This document shows positions 21,417 to 32,742 of a stretch of 64,000 nucleotides of DNA, one piece after another (position 1 is the stretch's first letter; each line of letters begins with the position of its first letter). A model generated the notes under the pieces. It ran no database searches. It saw only the letters and a program-made list of their open reading frames with translations, and was not told the DNA's origin. Source of the DNA: Siphonodentalium dalli (Eukaryota > Mollusca > Scaphopoda > Gadilida > Siphonodentaliidae); the NCBI GenBank assembly GCA_032622095.1, contig CP136061.1:215666373-215730372 (forward strand), in the 5' to 3' direction. The position numbers and the translations under genes are program-made.

Positions 21417-21562
21417 AAATATGGCTTGTTGCCATTCATCGGAATGCTCTCACTGAGAGCTTTCCGATGAATGGCAACAAGCCATATTTCCGACTAAATC
21501 CTGAAAAGTTACCCATAATTCTGCTGTGGTCAAGGAGTCGATTATTTAGGACATTTCTGTAG
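21417..21562. mobile_element. Family B MITE, left end truncated
   Basis: 'gaaatatggcttgttgccattcatcgga' through the palindrome centre to 'aggagtcgattatttaggacatttctgta'. The first 75 or so bases of the consensus are absent. Confidence 0.85.
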
Positions 21563-21878
21563 TTCCCTAATCTATGACTAAAAGGTTATGTCAAAAGCAT
21601 TTGGAATAGTATAAGCTGAAGTATAGACTCTCACCTTTACCAATAATTTATCTGTCCATGTTCCCACAAGAATCTGATTTATGTCAGACATGCATTAAAA
21701 ATACTTCATCATTGATTTGAGTTTGGAATTCTGAGTAGTAGTTTATCTGAACCAAGTGCTGCATGGTGGAGGGGAGAAAATCATGAGATCTGAGACAGAT
21801 CGAGATCAATAGATGATGTCATTTCGTTGTTACAGTCGAGTAACAATGTTCCAAACTCAATCAATTACTTATCAGGTA

Positions 21879-21961
21879 TTGTTAAAAATTGTTATACTTA
21901 GGTTTAAGTATTGTTAAAAATTGTTATACTTTGGTTTAAGTATTGTTAAAAAAGTTATAAC
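21879..21961 (+). repeat. 30-bp tandem repeat, about 2.5 copies
   Basis: TATTGTTAAAAATTGTTATA followed by 'cttaggtttaag' is repeated twice and then partially. Confidence 0.9.
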
Positions 21962-22055
21962 TGAATGGGATAATCCATTTAGTACAGGAAGGGTTAATAC
22001 AGGAAAAAGTGTCTTGTATATTAGCTTGAATTACTGTTGTCTCCTATTCCCTATC

Positions 22056-22255
22056 TACAGTAATGCTCTAAGTAATCGACCTCTTAACCAAAGCAGAATT
22101 ATGGGTAACTTTTCAGGATTTAGTCGGAAATATGGCTTGTTGCCTGGGGAGAGCTTTCCGATGAATGGCAACAAGCCATATTTCCGACTAAATCCTGAAA
22201 AGTTACCCATAATTCTGCTTTGGTTAAGAGGTCGATTACTTAGGACATTACTGTA
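22056..22255. mobile_element. Family B MITE, near complete
   Basis: TACAGTAATGCTCTAAGTAA to 'taggacattactgta', palindromic around 22150. It has the variant arms 'cctcttaaccaaagcagaatt', shared with the copy at 43534, so these two form a subfamily. Confidence 0.95.
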
Positions 22256-22590
22256 TAAAATATCTGTAACTGTCGTAACTAGAATCTGTTTTTTTGCCAG
22301 ACATGCATCAAGAATACTTCATCATTGATTTGAGTTTGGAATTCTGAGCAGTAGATTAGCTGAACCACTGTTGGAAGAGAGAAAAGCATATATCTCTTCA
22401 TTAAGTCATGAGAGCTGAGGCAGAGATCAATAGATGATGTCCTTTCTTTGTTACAGTCGAGTAACAAGGTTCCAATCGCAATCAATTACTTATCAGGTGT
22501 GATGCTGGCCCTACCACTAACAATGGAATGGTCCATTTTATTATCATCAATTGAGTGACTCGGTTATGAGTGCCGGTTGTATGTTTTGCC

Positions 22591-22600
22591 ATTATAAACG
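22591..22600 (+). promoter_or_regulatory. Possible TATA box for the exon 1 gene
   Basis: ATTATAAACG lies about 140 bp before the proposed start codon and about 30 bp before a pyrimidine-rich stretch (CTGTCTCGCTTCTCTCC, 22627-22643) where transcription could begin. Inferred from position only. Confidence 0.3.
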
Positions 22601-22664
22601 AGGACTGCAGCGATGTGCTGCGTTCCTGTCTCGCTTCTCTCCGATTCCAGTAATCATACTGATC

Positions 22665-22712
22665 ATGTGTGTGACTCTAGTATTGGACTTGTGTGTTTCA
22701 GTGCAGTTTTGA
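22665..22712 (+). other. Possible upstream ORF (15 codons)
   Basis: An ATG at 22665 opens a 15-codon frame ending in TGA at 22710-22712, 18 bp before the main ATG. If transcription starts near 22625 it would be a uORF able to reduce translation of the main frame. There is no evidence for its use. Confidence 0.25.
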
Positions 22713-22730
22713 CAACTCTCGTCAATAGTT

Positions 22731-22828
22731 ATGATGGGAACTAACCACCTCGTTTTTGGATTTGTCGTTGCCGCTGCATTCCCTGTGTTGTCTTTTGGCT
22801 TGGAATTTGATCCAGCTGAACTTCGCCG
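22731..22828 (+). CDS. Likely first coding exon with signal peptide
   Basis: From ATGATGGGA the frame gives 32 codons: MMGTNHLVFGFVVAAAFPVL, then SFG and LEFDPAELR. The hydrophobic core (residues 7-20) preceded by a short polar start looks like a secretory signal peptide, with cleavage plausible after SFG. The exon ends CGCCG|GTAAGT, a perfect splice donor, leaving two bases of the next codon (phase 2). Downstream about 23 kb of repeat-rich DNA would be intron, and a candidate second exon in the right phase is at 46068. The product is a secreted or membrane protein of unknown family. It is the best candidate for a genuine host gene in the window. The - strand frame covering it is judged a shadow. 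Confidence 0.6.
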
Positions 22829-23669
22829 GTAAGTCTTACTTAACATTCGCTTCAAACTTTTAAAAAAATCACTCTCTATTATATTTTACTTGCAAATCTA
22901 CAAGAATCATTGATTTTTCAAATGACACATAACAGTACAGGTTTAGTCAGGCTTATGTTGCACTTAAGCTCCGTGCACTGCCATTATATAATATCTGTAG
23001 TAAAGTTTGTGACATTCCGCGAAGATATATGCTACTAACTAATCCTAATTAAAAAAGGATTTGTCCACCACTGGTATTATTAAGGCTAGTTATTTTAGGA
23101 TATTAGAAACAGCAACAATTTTCCCTCAGTCAACATTAGATAATTTAAATGTATAATTACTTAAAGTGATGTGAAACACTCCGGTGATGAAATATAAATG
23201 GAGAACAGTCTTTCTTGAAGTATAGCTATTTTTACAAATATATCTATATTGACAACACACACCGTCATTCTTATATATTAATTAAATGAAGTGTCTCTCG
23301 ATGGCAAATTTTTGTTAGTTTATCGCCGATAGTTGCATCCTGAATCGAGAAGTAAATATTTACAATTGAGCATAGTTCAGATGATGTTTTCTGTCGAGTG
23401 GTACGGTTGATTTAGCTTTTCGGCCATATTAATAGCATATTGTTACATTCCCCCAGTTGGCATAGGGCCGGAATACTAAATTATCAATTTCACGCACCCA
23501 AAGAAGTCCATAATATGTCTGTAAAATTCCTGCACTACCAGTAGGTATTAAATTAATATCTGTATTAAGTATGAAACAGTCATAACAACTTTACATTGTT
23601 TGCTGATTCTCAGATATCACAACTTGATGAAACATTAGTTGTAAGGAACACCTGAATCTGTAGTTATTG
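22829..23669 (+). other. Start of presumed intron 1, no other gene seen
   Basis: AT-rich sequence with no sustained frames. It begins with the GTAAGT donor at 22829. Confidence 0.4.
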
Positions 23670-23921
23670 TTAACCCTTTGAGTGCCAGGGGCCGATATTA
23701 TCGGCCCTAAACATACACAATAAGTCTGTTAAAGAATATTATAAAATATATTAAAATTGTAAAAAAAATTGTAAAAAAAAAAAAAAAAAAAAAATTGGTA
23801 AGCCAATGCATTCTCTTATATATGCGAGGCGACCTATGGTCGACTCGCATATATAAGAGAATGCATTGGCACAGGGTATATGGGTTGATAAAAAAATCGG
23901 ACCTGGCACTCAAAGGGTTAA
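23670..23921 (+). mobile_element. Family F piggyBac-like MITE with hairpin cassette
   Basis: TTAACCCTTTGAGTGCC to GGCACTCAAAGGGTTAA, flush with TTAA at both ends. Near the left end is GGGCCGATATTATCGGCCC, a small palindrome. Then comes a long A tract (about 23760-23793), then the 69-bp hairpin GCCAATGCATTCTCTTATAT...ATTGGC shared with family D. Non-coding. Confidence 0.9.
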
Positions 23922-24061
23922 CTTTGTGGCATTCTATGAAAATAACTACATGTAACAACTTAACCGCCTTCTACTTATTCTCACAATCTCACATTTCACA
24001 ACTGGTGATACACAAGATGTATGAGGGTATCAGAAATTCAGAATAATTTGTTAATGTTATA

Positions 24062-24572
24062 TATTTACATACTAAGTGTTGTCATCACTAAATCCAGCAT
24101 TCTGATTGGTCGGCGCCCACGTGGCTAGTTGCAGTTATTTCTCGGTGAATGCGCAACGCCTTATAACACCAAGCTAATAACACCATCGATACGTCATTAG
24201 GTTTGGAAAGACGAACGCGTAATGCTTTGGGCGCATTTTGACTCGCGCAGGATTGACTTAATACATCATCGGGTTTCAACATGAAGAGAAATTGTTCCTA
24301 TTAACTTTTGCCAAGGGTGCTATTGGGTATTTTGGGCTGATCTTGTCACGATACACTTTTCGATTTAAATATATTTACAAAAGCGGCTTTTTCGCTAAAT
24401 GTATATAAATATAAGGATTAACTGTCATGTGGACTATTTTTATGGAGATGTAACGGTGAGGTAAGTGGACATAACTTGTATGTAAAACCCTTCGGGTTTT
24501 ACACAAGTTATGTCCACTTACCTCACCGTTACATCTCCATAAAAACAGTCCACATGACAGTTAATCCTTATA
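24062..24572 (+). mobile_element. 500-bp fold-back-tailed repeat, copy 1
   Basis: 'acatactaagtgttgtcatcactaaatcc' at the left, then 'gattggtcggcgcccacgtggc'. The right end is a long perfect hairpin (24413-24571) with tip AACCCTTCGGGTT and arms containing 'gtggactatttttatggagatgtaacgg'. The copy at 50987-51500 is nearly identical, so both moved recently. TTATATA-like bases flank it. The open frame on the - strand is conserved only because the whole repeat is conserved. Confidence 0.85.
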
Positions 24573-26100
24573 TAAATAATTAAACTCTGTGCACTGCCAG
24601 TATGTAATGTCTGTGTAAAGATAATCCAAAATAAGTTGCAACTTCTGGTGTTTCTGGTGTTACACTACTGTAGTTGCAATAGGGTATCAATTTTCCTTCT
24701 ATCTACATTTGATGGATAAATCCTCTTGTACTACCAGTATGTAATGCCTGTAGTATTAATGTTTCTGACATTCTATGAAGGTAATCCTAAATATAAGTAG
24801 CAATTTCACAGCATTCTACTAATCCTCTCTTCACACTAGCTGCATGAAAAACAGGGACAATTTTCTCTCTATCAACATTGGATAATTGTTATATAAATAC
24901 TTAAACTCCTGTACTTCCAGTATGTATTAAATGTCTTCAGGTTGGAACCTCACATGTATTTGCTAATTCTCACATGTCACCACTGGTGTTACGCTAGTTG
25001 TTTTTGGGTATGATAGACCCCAACAATATTCCCTCCATCAACATTAGATAATTGTTATATAAATACTTAAACTCTTCTGCTAAAGTTGTTTGCATCCAGT
25101 GAAAATAATACTGATTACTCATTATAAAAGCAACATTGATAAGTTTTAAAGGTTATGTTATGGCATTTTTTCTTTATCAGTTGACAATACTTTACTGCTT
25201 TATGGCACAAAAATCAAATCAATGTATATTTATGTTGGCATTTTTATCAACTTTAATGATTTTGGATATTTTCTTTGCTTTTGTTTTGTTATTTTGTTTT
25301 GCTTATTATTTTTCCTATTGTTTTTAGTTTCGTTTTCTCAACCATCTTATATATTGGTTTCCCAATTTGGCCAAAGTTTTTGAAAAAAAAATATTCAGAA
25401 ATGGCCAAATAATTGGCCAACAGAATTTTGTGGCTAACATGAACCCAAGTGTCCAGTCCCCAGGATATGAACTTTGAAATCCATCAATTTTGTACCCAGG
25501 CGTGTAATCAACATTTGGTAGGCCAAGCTTCTTCTTTCATGAGGCTCTACCTCACATGCATGTGGTCTGATAAGTTAAACAAACCCTGATATAACTATAG
25601 CTATTGCAATGTTACTTATAATATTAAACCTAAAATAGTAAATTATGAGTTGTACCACACAGCGAAATGCATGGAATTGGCAATGTTAACCTTTTGCAAT
25701 TCATTCAAGATCTGTTATCTGCACATGAAATATATGAAATTATAGAGAGTTATCATTCCTTCCTTCTCAGTTAATTCGGACTGGCCAGGTAATGCTTCCT
25801 GTGAACAATGTCTGGCATTATTATATCTATGCTGCTATATAGCCTTCAGGGGTAGAACTAGGGAAATTACTGTCCTGTTATACTGGGTGTGCCCACTATA
25901 AAATGGTGCTGATTTAATAGTTAATGTCTGGCTGCCACAAAATACATGTTGATTTGATTATATTGTGTAGGTGTGCTTGTTGTCCAGACTGTGACCTTTC
26001 ACTGTATCAGCTGTCAGATTAAATTAATTAAGTAATGGTGTCCATATGCAAGACTGCATGATTGCCATAACATCATGGGTTCCACATAAACTGGGTTGTT
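24573..26100 (+). other. Presumed intronic DNA with weak internal repeats
   Basis: Repeated words 'attggataattgttatataaatacttaaactc' and 'ccagtatgtaatg' at about 24590-25090 show an old degenerate tandem repeat of about 160 bp. From 25100 to 26100 no repeat or exon is recognised. Confidence 0.5.
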
Positions 26101-26208
26101 ATCAGTCTGCGCTCTAGTTTTCTCAGGGGTGGCACCAGAAAATCCCCGACAGGGGAGCTGTGCTCCCCGACAGGGGGGCTACACTAAATTACACCATATA
26201 TTGCCTGT

Positions 26209-27342
26209 TGGTATGTGAAATGAGCGCACATAGTGTGTGTGGCGAACCAATGAGGGAGTCGTCATAAAGTTTAGCAATACATCAGCCACAATTAGCAGAT
26301 GAGATAACTCAAAGATTAAAACCCATGAATTGTTGTGAAAATTCCTATATTCTAGGAAGGCCACTTGTCTTCTGTGTCAGTTCTAATTTCTAATTTCATT
26401 AGTTGCAAGTGCCAGCATGGTGTTTCACTGTCGGGGATATAGCTAACATGTGGCCATACTGTAGGTACTCAATGGTTCTATAGACCAATGTGGCCATTGT
26501 GGCGAATGCCAGAGTAGCCAGCAATGATAAAGCACACATGTTTCAATAGATTTTCATTACCACTAAAACGCTGATGGTGTAACAATACAGGGGAATACCC
26601 CCGGATTTAATGGGAACATGTGCCATGAATATTTTGTGTGGGATATATTCCGCTGTATGTTCTCTCTCTGACACCTTCCCACACTGACAGTCTGTACATG
26701 ATTACTTCATCTTATACACACAACCGACTTACATATAGAAAATCCCCGACAAGTTCTCCCCGACGAGGGGGCTAGTGGTATGTGAAATGAGCGCACATAG
26801 TGTGTGTGGCGAACCAATGAGGGAGTCGTCATAAAGTTTAGCAATACATCAGCCACAATTAGCAGATGAGATAACTCGAAGATTAAAACCCATGAATTGT
26901 TGTGAAAATTCCTATATTCTAGGGAGGCCACTTGTCTTCTGTGTCAGTTCTAATTTCTAATTTCATTAGTTGCAAGTGCCAGCATGGTGTTTCACTGTCG
27001 GGGATATAGCTAACATGTGGCCATACTGTAGGTACTCAATGGTTCTATAGACCAATGTGGCCATTGTGGCGAATGCCAGAGTAGCCAGCAATGATAAAGC
27101 ACACATGTTTCAATAGATTTTCATTACCACTAAAACGCTGATGGTGTAACAATACAGGGGAATACCCCCGGATTTAATGGGAACATGTGCCATGAATATT
27201 TTGTGTGGGATATATTCCGCTGTATGTTCTCTCTCTGACACCTTCCCACACTGACAGTCTGTACATGATTACTTCATCTTATACACACAACCGACTTACA
27301 TATAGAAAATCCCCGACAAGTTCTCCCCGACGAGGGGGCTAG
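26209..27342 (+). repeat. 567-bp direct tandem duplication, near identical
   Basis: The unit starting TGGTATGTGAAATGAGCGCA at 26209 recurs at 26776. Only a few single-base differences were seen (for example ACTCAAAG/ACTCGAAG and AGGAAGG/AGGGAGG). Each unit ends in 'aaaatccccgacaagttctccccgacgagggggctag', and related CCCCGACA words border the whole block (26138-26180 and 27343-27360). The event is recent. The two matching - strand frames are duplicates of each other and have no recognisable product. Confidence 0.95.
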
Positions 27343-27366
27343 TGCTCCCCGACAAGGGGGCTTTAG

Positions 27367-27381
27367 CCCCCCCCCCCCCCC
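27367..27381 (+). repeat. Poly-C tract
   Basis: About 15 consecutive C following GGGGGCTTTAG, at the edge of the CCCCGACA-bordered block. Such tracts are often length-variable. Confidence 0.9.
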
Positions 27382-27760
27382 AGAAGCCAGGTTTGGACCT
27401 CAGGTTTATTTCACATAATGACATATGTTTTGCCCTGTTTTGCAGAAACAGCAATTGGTTGCAACCTGAAATTTTTTTCACATTATCACGATATAGAAAA
27501 ACAAAACATGATTTGATTTTTGTCGAATTTTGGCTATATTTGACCCTCAATTGAAAAAAATATGTGTTCAGATGTGTATATATCTCAAGGGAAATTCATG
27601 AAATGAAGCAACATCTTACCTAGGACAATAAAATTTAATTATGAATGAGCTGGTAGCCTAAAAATTCCCAATTCATCACTCACCATGCAGTTGTTTCCCA
27701 TTTGTAGACCCCTCCCAGATCCATTCCCAAAATATCCAGGATAACCCCTGAATATATATA

Positions 27761-27974
27761 TATAGTAATGCCCTAAATAATCGACTCCTTAACCACAGCA
27801 TAATTATGGGTAACTTTTCAGGATTTAGTCGGAAATATGGCTTGTTGCCATTCATCGGTGAATTTCCAGTGAATTTCCGATGAATGGCAACAAGCCATAT
27901 TTCCGACTAAATCCTGAAAAGTTACCCATAATTCTGCTGTGGTTAAGGAGTTGATTACTTAGAGCATTACTGTA
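27761..27974. mobile_element. Family B MITE, near complete
   Basis: TATAGTAATGCCCTAAATAA to 'gagcattactgta'. The left TACAG has become TATAG and it lies against a (TA)n run. The loop is 'atcggtgaatttccagtgaatttccgat', a variant of the usual loop. Confidence 0.93.
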
Positions 27975-28191
27975 GTTTGCATGCAGGAGTTCATTAAGTT
28001 AGTAACTCATTTGTAAGACAGAGGTGACAGTGAAGTCGGTCAGGGCATGTAGAATAAATTGCATGACCGATAGAATGACCACCCTCATTAGGATCACTTC
28101 AGCTTCCAATCTCCCATAATTGATTAATTTTCAGACACTCTGGTGGATCTTTATGCGGGTATACAGATGATGAAATAATTATTTGAGTTAT

Positions 28192-28504
28192 CGCTATTCA
28201 TGCTACGTGTATACAGTAATGTCCTAAATAATCGACTCATTAACCACAGCAGAATTATGGGTAATTTTTCAGGATTTAGTCACCGATGAATGGCAACAAG
28301 CCATATTTCCGACTACGCTATTCATGCTACGTGTATACAGTAATGTCCTAAATAATTGACTCATTAACCACAGCAGAATTATGGGTTTTTTTTCAGGATT
28401 TAGTCACCGATGAATGGCAACAAGCCATATTTCCGACTAAATCCTGAAAAGTTACCCATAATTCTGCTGTGGTTAAGGAGTCGATTATTTAGGGCATTAC
28501 TGTA
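28192..28504. mobile_element. Family B MITE with 124-bp internal tandem duplication
   Basis: A 124-bp segment consisting of flank ('cgctattcatgctacgtgta') plus the left part of a B element is present twice (28192-28315 and 28316-28439). It is followed by the normal right half ending in 'agggcattactgta'. The duplication includes pre-insertion flank, so it happened after insertion. The loop and part of the centre ('...ttagtc|accgatgaatggc') were deleted beforehand in both copies. Confidence 0.93.
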
Positions 28505-29447
28505 ATTGAGATTGCTTAAATGATTGCATGTCTCTCATTGGGATGTTGATCTCATTAATTAATTTCACTGTGGCTATGACAGAATTAAGTTTAAAGGGGT
28601 ACTGTACACTAAATCTGGCCATTTATGGGACCATCTCCTTTTATATTCAACAGAATATATGCAACAAATGAATGAATTTGAGCCATGGATGAGTGCAAAA
28701 TACACTCGTGTGCTCTATGAACGATTCAAACAACATGATAATTATCATGAAAATGAGTTTATGCCTCGAGTCATGTTTCAACTATAAATATGTCGGACCT
28801 ATGTTTTGCTCTGTAACTCTTGAATCAAAATATGCACAGTAACTGTATATTCTGAGAGATGGAACCTATATGGTTAGGTATGGAAAAGTTATGGAATATA
28901 TTCGGGGAAAAGTCTTGGAAAAATTTGTGGTAATTCAGCATGGAGTAGGTTTGGAAAAGATATTGAATTTTTCTCCCAGTTGGGGTTATGAATTATTATA
29001 TGTTCTTATCACTTAGTGTACCTATATAGTCTTATACGTTCTGTACTGTATTCTAGCTTTTCACATAGACTTCCTGTTTTATGGACTATTTACTCTAAAT
29101 CTCCTTCTTACAATTGACACGCTAGAGGAATGCGAGATTTTGTAGAATTCACGCCTGTCATTTCACGGGCCAGAAAACTCATTAGTTTCCTCAGTTGAAA
29201 TTTCTTTCCTGTCTAATTCCATCGAGTTGAGTAATGAAACTGCTTAGATTTCCTTCATTGTCACACCTACCATGATGGATTGAGCTTGTGACATTGTGCG
29301 TGGCGCTTCAACCAGATCACCATTGATTTACTCAGTAGCAATGATATGTATTCTTAGATTTGTGTCAGAACAGATGATCCTGATTTTTCCGCCACTAGAA
29401 GATTTGGGGGCATACTGGAATACATGTGTCAGTGTACATCATATACA
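28505..29447 (+). other. Presumed intronic DNA, nothing recognised
   Basis: Contains 'aaaggggtactgtacactaaatctggccatttatggga' (28593), a possible repeat edge, but no family, exon or RNA can be supported. Confidence 0.35.
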
Positions 29448-29916
29448 AGCCTACAAGTAGTGTGTCTGACATTTGCAGAATGAGGTCCCCAGAGGGTGAA
29501 TTTAGTGACGCAGCTGACACTATCCTGCACAGCATGCTAGCATCCCCAAATTCACCATCTGGGGACCTCATTGTGCTTAGGCCTCATCTTCTGGGAAGTA
29601 TCTACATGTACATGTATAGACTCAAATTAACATTGTTTTTATTAAATTTTTTCCTTCTGTTGTGTTTCTATATCCCCTAACTGGCAGAAGATAAATTGCA
29701 TAATCGAGGTGACGGATGGATGAACATCACCAACTTCAATTGGGGAATTTCAATCTGATCCTAGGTCTCCCATAGCAGTTGAGACCTAAGCAGAATGAGG
29801 TCCCCAGATGGTGAATTTAGTGATGCTAGCCCACTTTGCAGGATGGCATCACTAAATTTACCCTCTGGGGACCTCATTCTGCAAATCTATGAGCCTTTCT
29901 CCATCCTTCAGTATAA
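29448..29916. mobile_element. Family C palindromic repeat, near full length
   Basis: AAGCCTACAAGTAGTGTGTC, hairpin 1 (29474-29578), the central part 'catcttctgggaagta...gcagaagataaattgcataatcgaggtgac', and hairpin 2 (29790-29883). The ends pair as inverted repeats. The two open frames here are by-products. Confidence 0.88.
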
Positions 29917-29926
29917 TATTGGTCTG

Positions 29927-29927
<1 letters not shown>

Positions 29928-29975
<48 letters not shown>
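29928..29975. repeat. (TA)n microsatellite
   Basis: About 24 uninterrupted TA units. Confidence 0.97.
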
Positions 29976-29978
<3 letters not shown>

Positions 29979-30387
29979 CTGGCAAATTCTATGTTATATT
30001 CAGTATATGTTTCAACCTGTCGATTACCATAACAGGCAAGTTATATCAGAGCTTATTGAAATAATGGTCAATACAGAGCGATGTATATAGAGAGCAATGA
30101 TTGGTGCATTTGAGTATTCACAACTGATTTGATAGAGTGCAGAATGATGTATTGCATGTGCACTTGTGACTGTCAATATTGGCGATGCATATCAATGTTT
30201 ATGCAACACCCAGTAATTCTGCAACACTGAAACCATACAGGCTTATCCTCGGCGGACCTTTTGTTTTATGCTTTAAAGTCATCTATGAATTAAATCAATA
30301 ATTGGTGATTTTAAACAGGAATTTGATTTATCGCTTTTCATCTCAGTGATATTCCATGCAGAATCTAATTATACATGGCTACCATCG

Positions 30388-31015
30388 CTCATGCCCGTGA
30401 CTCCTGTGATGTCTGTGCTGTTTTCATGTGATTTTTGATGGCATAATGGACATGTCAGTAGTCATGGCTGCATGACTCCTGTGATATATGTACTATTTCG
30501 TGTGATCTCTGGCAGCAGCATCACGGACGTACCTGTCAGTAGTCAACTGGTTGCATGACTCCTTTAATTGTTTGTGTGATTTCTGATGGCATAACAGACA
30601 TGTCAGTATAATTAGTCATGCATGGCTGCATGACTCCTGTGATGTACAGTAATGCCCTAAGTAATCGACTCCTTAACCACAGCAGAATTATGGGTAACTT
30701 TTCAGAATTTGGTCGGAAATATGGCTTGTTGCCATTCATCGGAAAGCTCTCCCCGAGAGCTTTCCGATGAATGGCAACAAGCCATATTTCCGATTAAATC
30801 CTGAAAAGTTACCCATAATTCTGCTGTGGTTAAGGAGTCGATTACTTAGGACATTGCTGTATGTACTATTTCCTGTGATCTCTGGCGGCAGCATCACAGA
30901 TGTGTCAGTAATCATGGCTGCCATATATCATGCTCATGACTCCTTTCCTATTACATGTGATCTCTGGCGGCATCACAGACGTGTCAGTAGTCACCTAGCT
31001 ACATGACTCCTGTAG
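30388..31015 (+). repeat. Minisatellite of 70-95 bp units, split by a MITE
   Basis: About six degenerate units start CATGACTCCTGTGATGT and contain 'gtgatctctggc(gg)cagcatcac' and 'acgtgtcagtagtcatggctg'. A B element interrupts the fourth unit after 'ctcctgtgatg'. Stray unit fragments occur at about 33965 and 35420. Confidence 0.85.
30645..30861. mobile_element. Family B MITE, full length reference copy (217 bp)
   Basis: TACAGTAATGCCCTAAGTAA to 'ttaggacattgctgta'. It is a near-perfect palindrome with the loop 'ggaaagctctccccgagagctttcc'. The unoccupied neighbouring unit reads 'gatatatgtactatttc', whereas here the flank is 'gatg-TA[element]TA-tgtactatttc', so the target is TA. A TA target and CAGT-type termini point to the Tc1/mariner group. 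Confidence 0.95.
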
Positions 31016-31081
31016 AGAGAGACAGATATCATTTATTTACGTGACATGTTTATATGCATAATCTATATCTATATTTGCGAA

Positions 31082-31116
<35 letters not shown>

Positions 31117-31117
31117 G
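31082..31117 (+). repeat. (GTCT)n microsatellite
   Basis: About nine GTCT units at the 5' side of the Helitron-like element. Copies at 13.7-18.1 kb have the complementary CAGA run at the equivalent place. Confidence 0.95.
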
Positions 31118-32742
31118 TTCTATAGAAATTCACAGGGGACCAACTAGATGGCACCAAAGGGGTCTACTAGGGGTAACTTTTTATGAGAAAGATAATGGTG
31201 CCGTTTAGAATCATCTAAAGTGACGTCGTTTTCAGGGGCAGAAAAGGGGAGGGGCAGAATTTTTTTTTGTCGCCGATGGCCACGAAACTTATATTATAAT
31301 CATCCCCATGATGTGAAGAATCTAATGGCGTGGTTTAAATATGTCAAAAGTGGCGCCGTTCCAGTCAGGGATGCACGGAAGGGGAGAGGGGCACCAAAAT
31401 TGATAAACTAATTTTAGCGCCGACTTCCACCAAATTGATATATATTCTTCTCCATGATAAAAGGAATCTAATTGTGTGATTTAAAGACGTCAAATTGGTG
31501 TCGGTTGGATGAGAGATTGGGGGGGGGTGGGCATTAAATTTGATAATAATGGGTTTAGTCGCCAAATCCCACCACACTTATACAATATATCATCCCCATG
31601 GTATGAGGAGTATAATGGTGTGGCTTAAATCTGTCAAAAGTGGTGTCATTCGAGTCAGGGGTGCACCGAAAGTGAGAGGGGCACCAACATTGATACACAA
31701 TATTTTTTGCGCCAATTTCCACCAAATTGATACACATTCTGATCCATGATACTAGGAGTCTAATCGTGTGATTTAAAGACGCCATATTGGTGCTGTTTGA
31801 GTGAGAGCTGTGGTGGGGTAGGCACTAAATTTGATCAAAATTTGTTTAGTCGCCGATTAATTAGCACCAGATTATCTCCATGATATCAGGAGTCTAATTG
31901 TGTGGTTTAAAGTTGTCACAAGTGGTGCCATTCGAGTCAGGGGTGCATAGAGGGTGAGAGGGACACAAAAATGATAACCAATATGTTTAGCGCCGATTTC
32001 CACCAGATTTATACATATTCTTCTCCGTGATACGAGGAATCTAATCGTGTGGTTTAGATACGCCAAATTTTTGCCGTTTGGGAGAGATATGGTGGCCCTA
32101 AATTTTATACGAATTTGAATACAGGTTTCCACCAAATTGATATATTATTCTTCTCCATGATACGAGGAATATAATCGTGTGATTTAAAGACGCCAAACTG
32201 GTGCCGTTTGGGTGAGAGATTGGGGGGGGGGTCATAACAATGATAAGAATTTTTTTAGTTGCCGATTACTACCAAATTTATATATAATCATCTCCATTAT
32301 ATCATGCATTCGTGAGTTTAATGGACGTGGTTTAAATATGTCAGAAGTGGCGCGGTTAAAGGCATGCATGAGGAGGGGAGTTGCACCAAAGCTGATACAT
32401 ATATATTAAGCACTAATTTCCACCAAATTCATAACCGTTCTTCTCTAATGATACGATGAGTTAAATCATATTTGGTGTCGTTTGGGTCATGGATGGCGAG
32501 AGGAGATGCACTAGCATTGATAAGATTGCTATTCGACGATATCCACCAAAGTTATATATAGTCATCCCCCAGGCCATCTCCATATCGTTTAAAGAGTTTT
32601 TGGCATTCAAATTTCACAATCTTGACAAATGGTGATACAACTAAGTCTCTTGAACAATTAGCTTTTTTTTTAGTTGAATTGTTAATTTGCAAAGTCAACA
32701 TCGAAGTTGCAACATGCTACAACATATAGACATATATACAAA

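Larger units (their letters stand above)
21685..22497 (+). repeat. Tandem duplication upstream of exon 1
   Basis: Segment 21685-21876 ('cagacatgcattaaaaatacttcatc...caattacttatcagg') recurs at 22298-22497 with moderate divergence. Each copy follows a family B MITE. The unit period is about 615 bp, so a block containing the MITE was duplicated, or each copy received one. The second copy lies within 250 bp of the proposed first exon, so the duplication concerns its likely 5' regulatory region. Confidence 0.85.

Noticed and set aside
22592-22855. 87-residue frame on the - strand
   Set aside because: It overlaps the better supported + strand exon 1 (signal peptide plus GTAAGT) and has no recognisable features.
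24088-24282. 64-residue - strand frame, also present at 51015-51209
   Set aside because: The conservation is that of the whole 500-bp repeat, which includes non-coding hairpin sequence of equal identity; no known domain.
26179-26931. Paired - strand frames starting MAFLEYRNFHNN / MASLEYRNFHNN
   Set aside because: They are two copies of one short frame in a recent tandem duplication; there is no independent support for coding.
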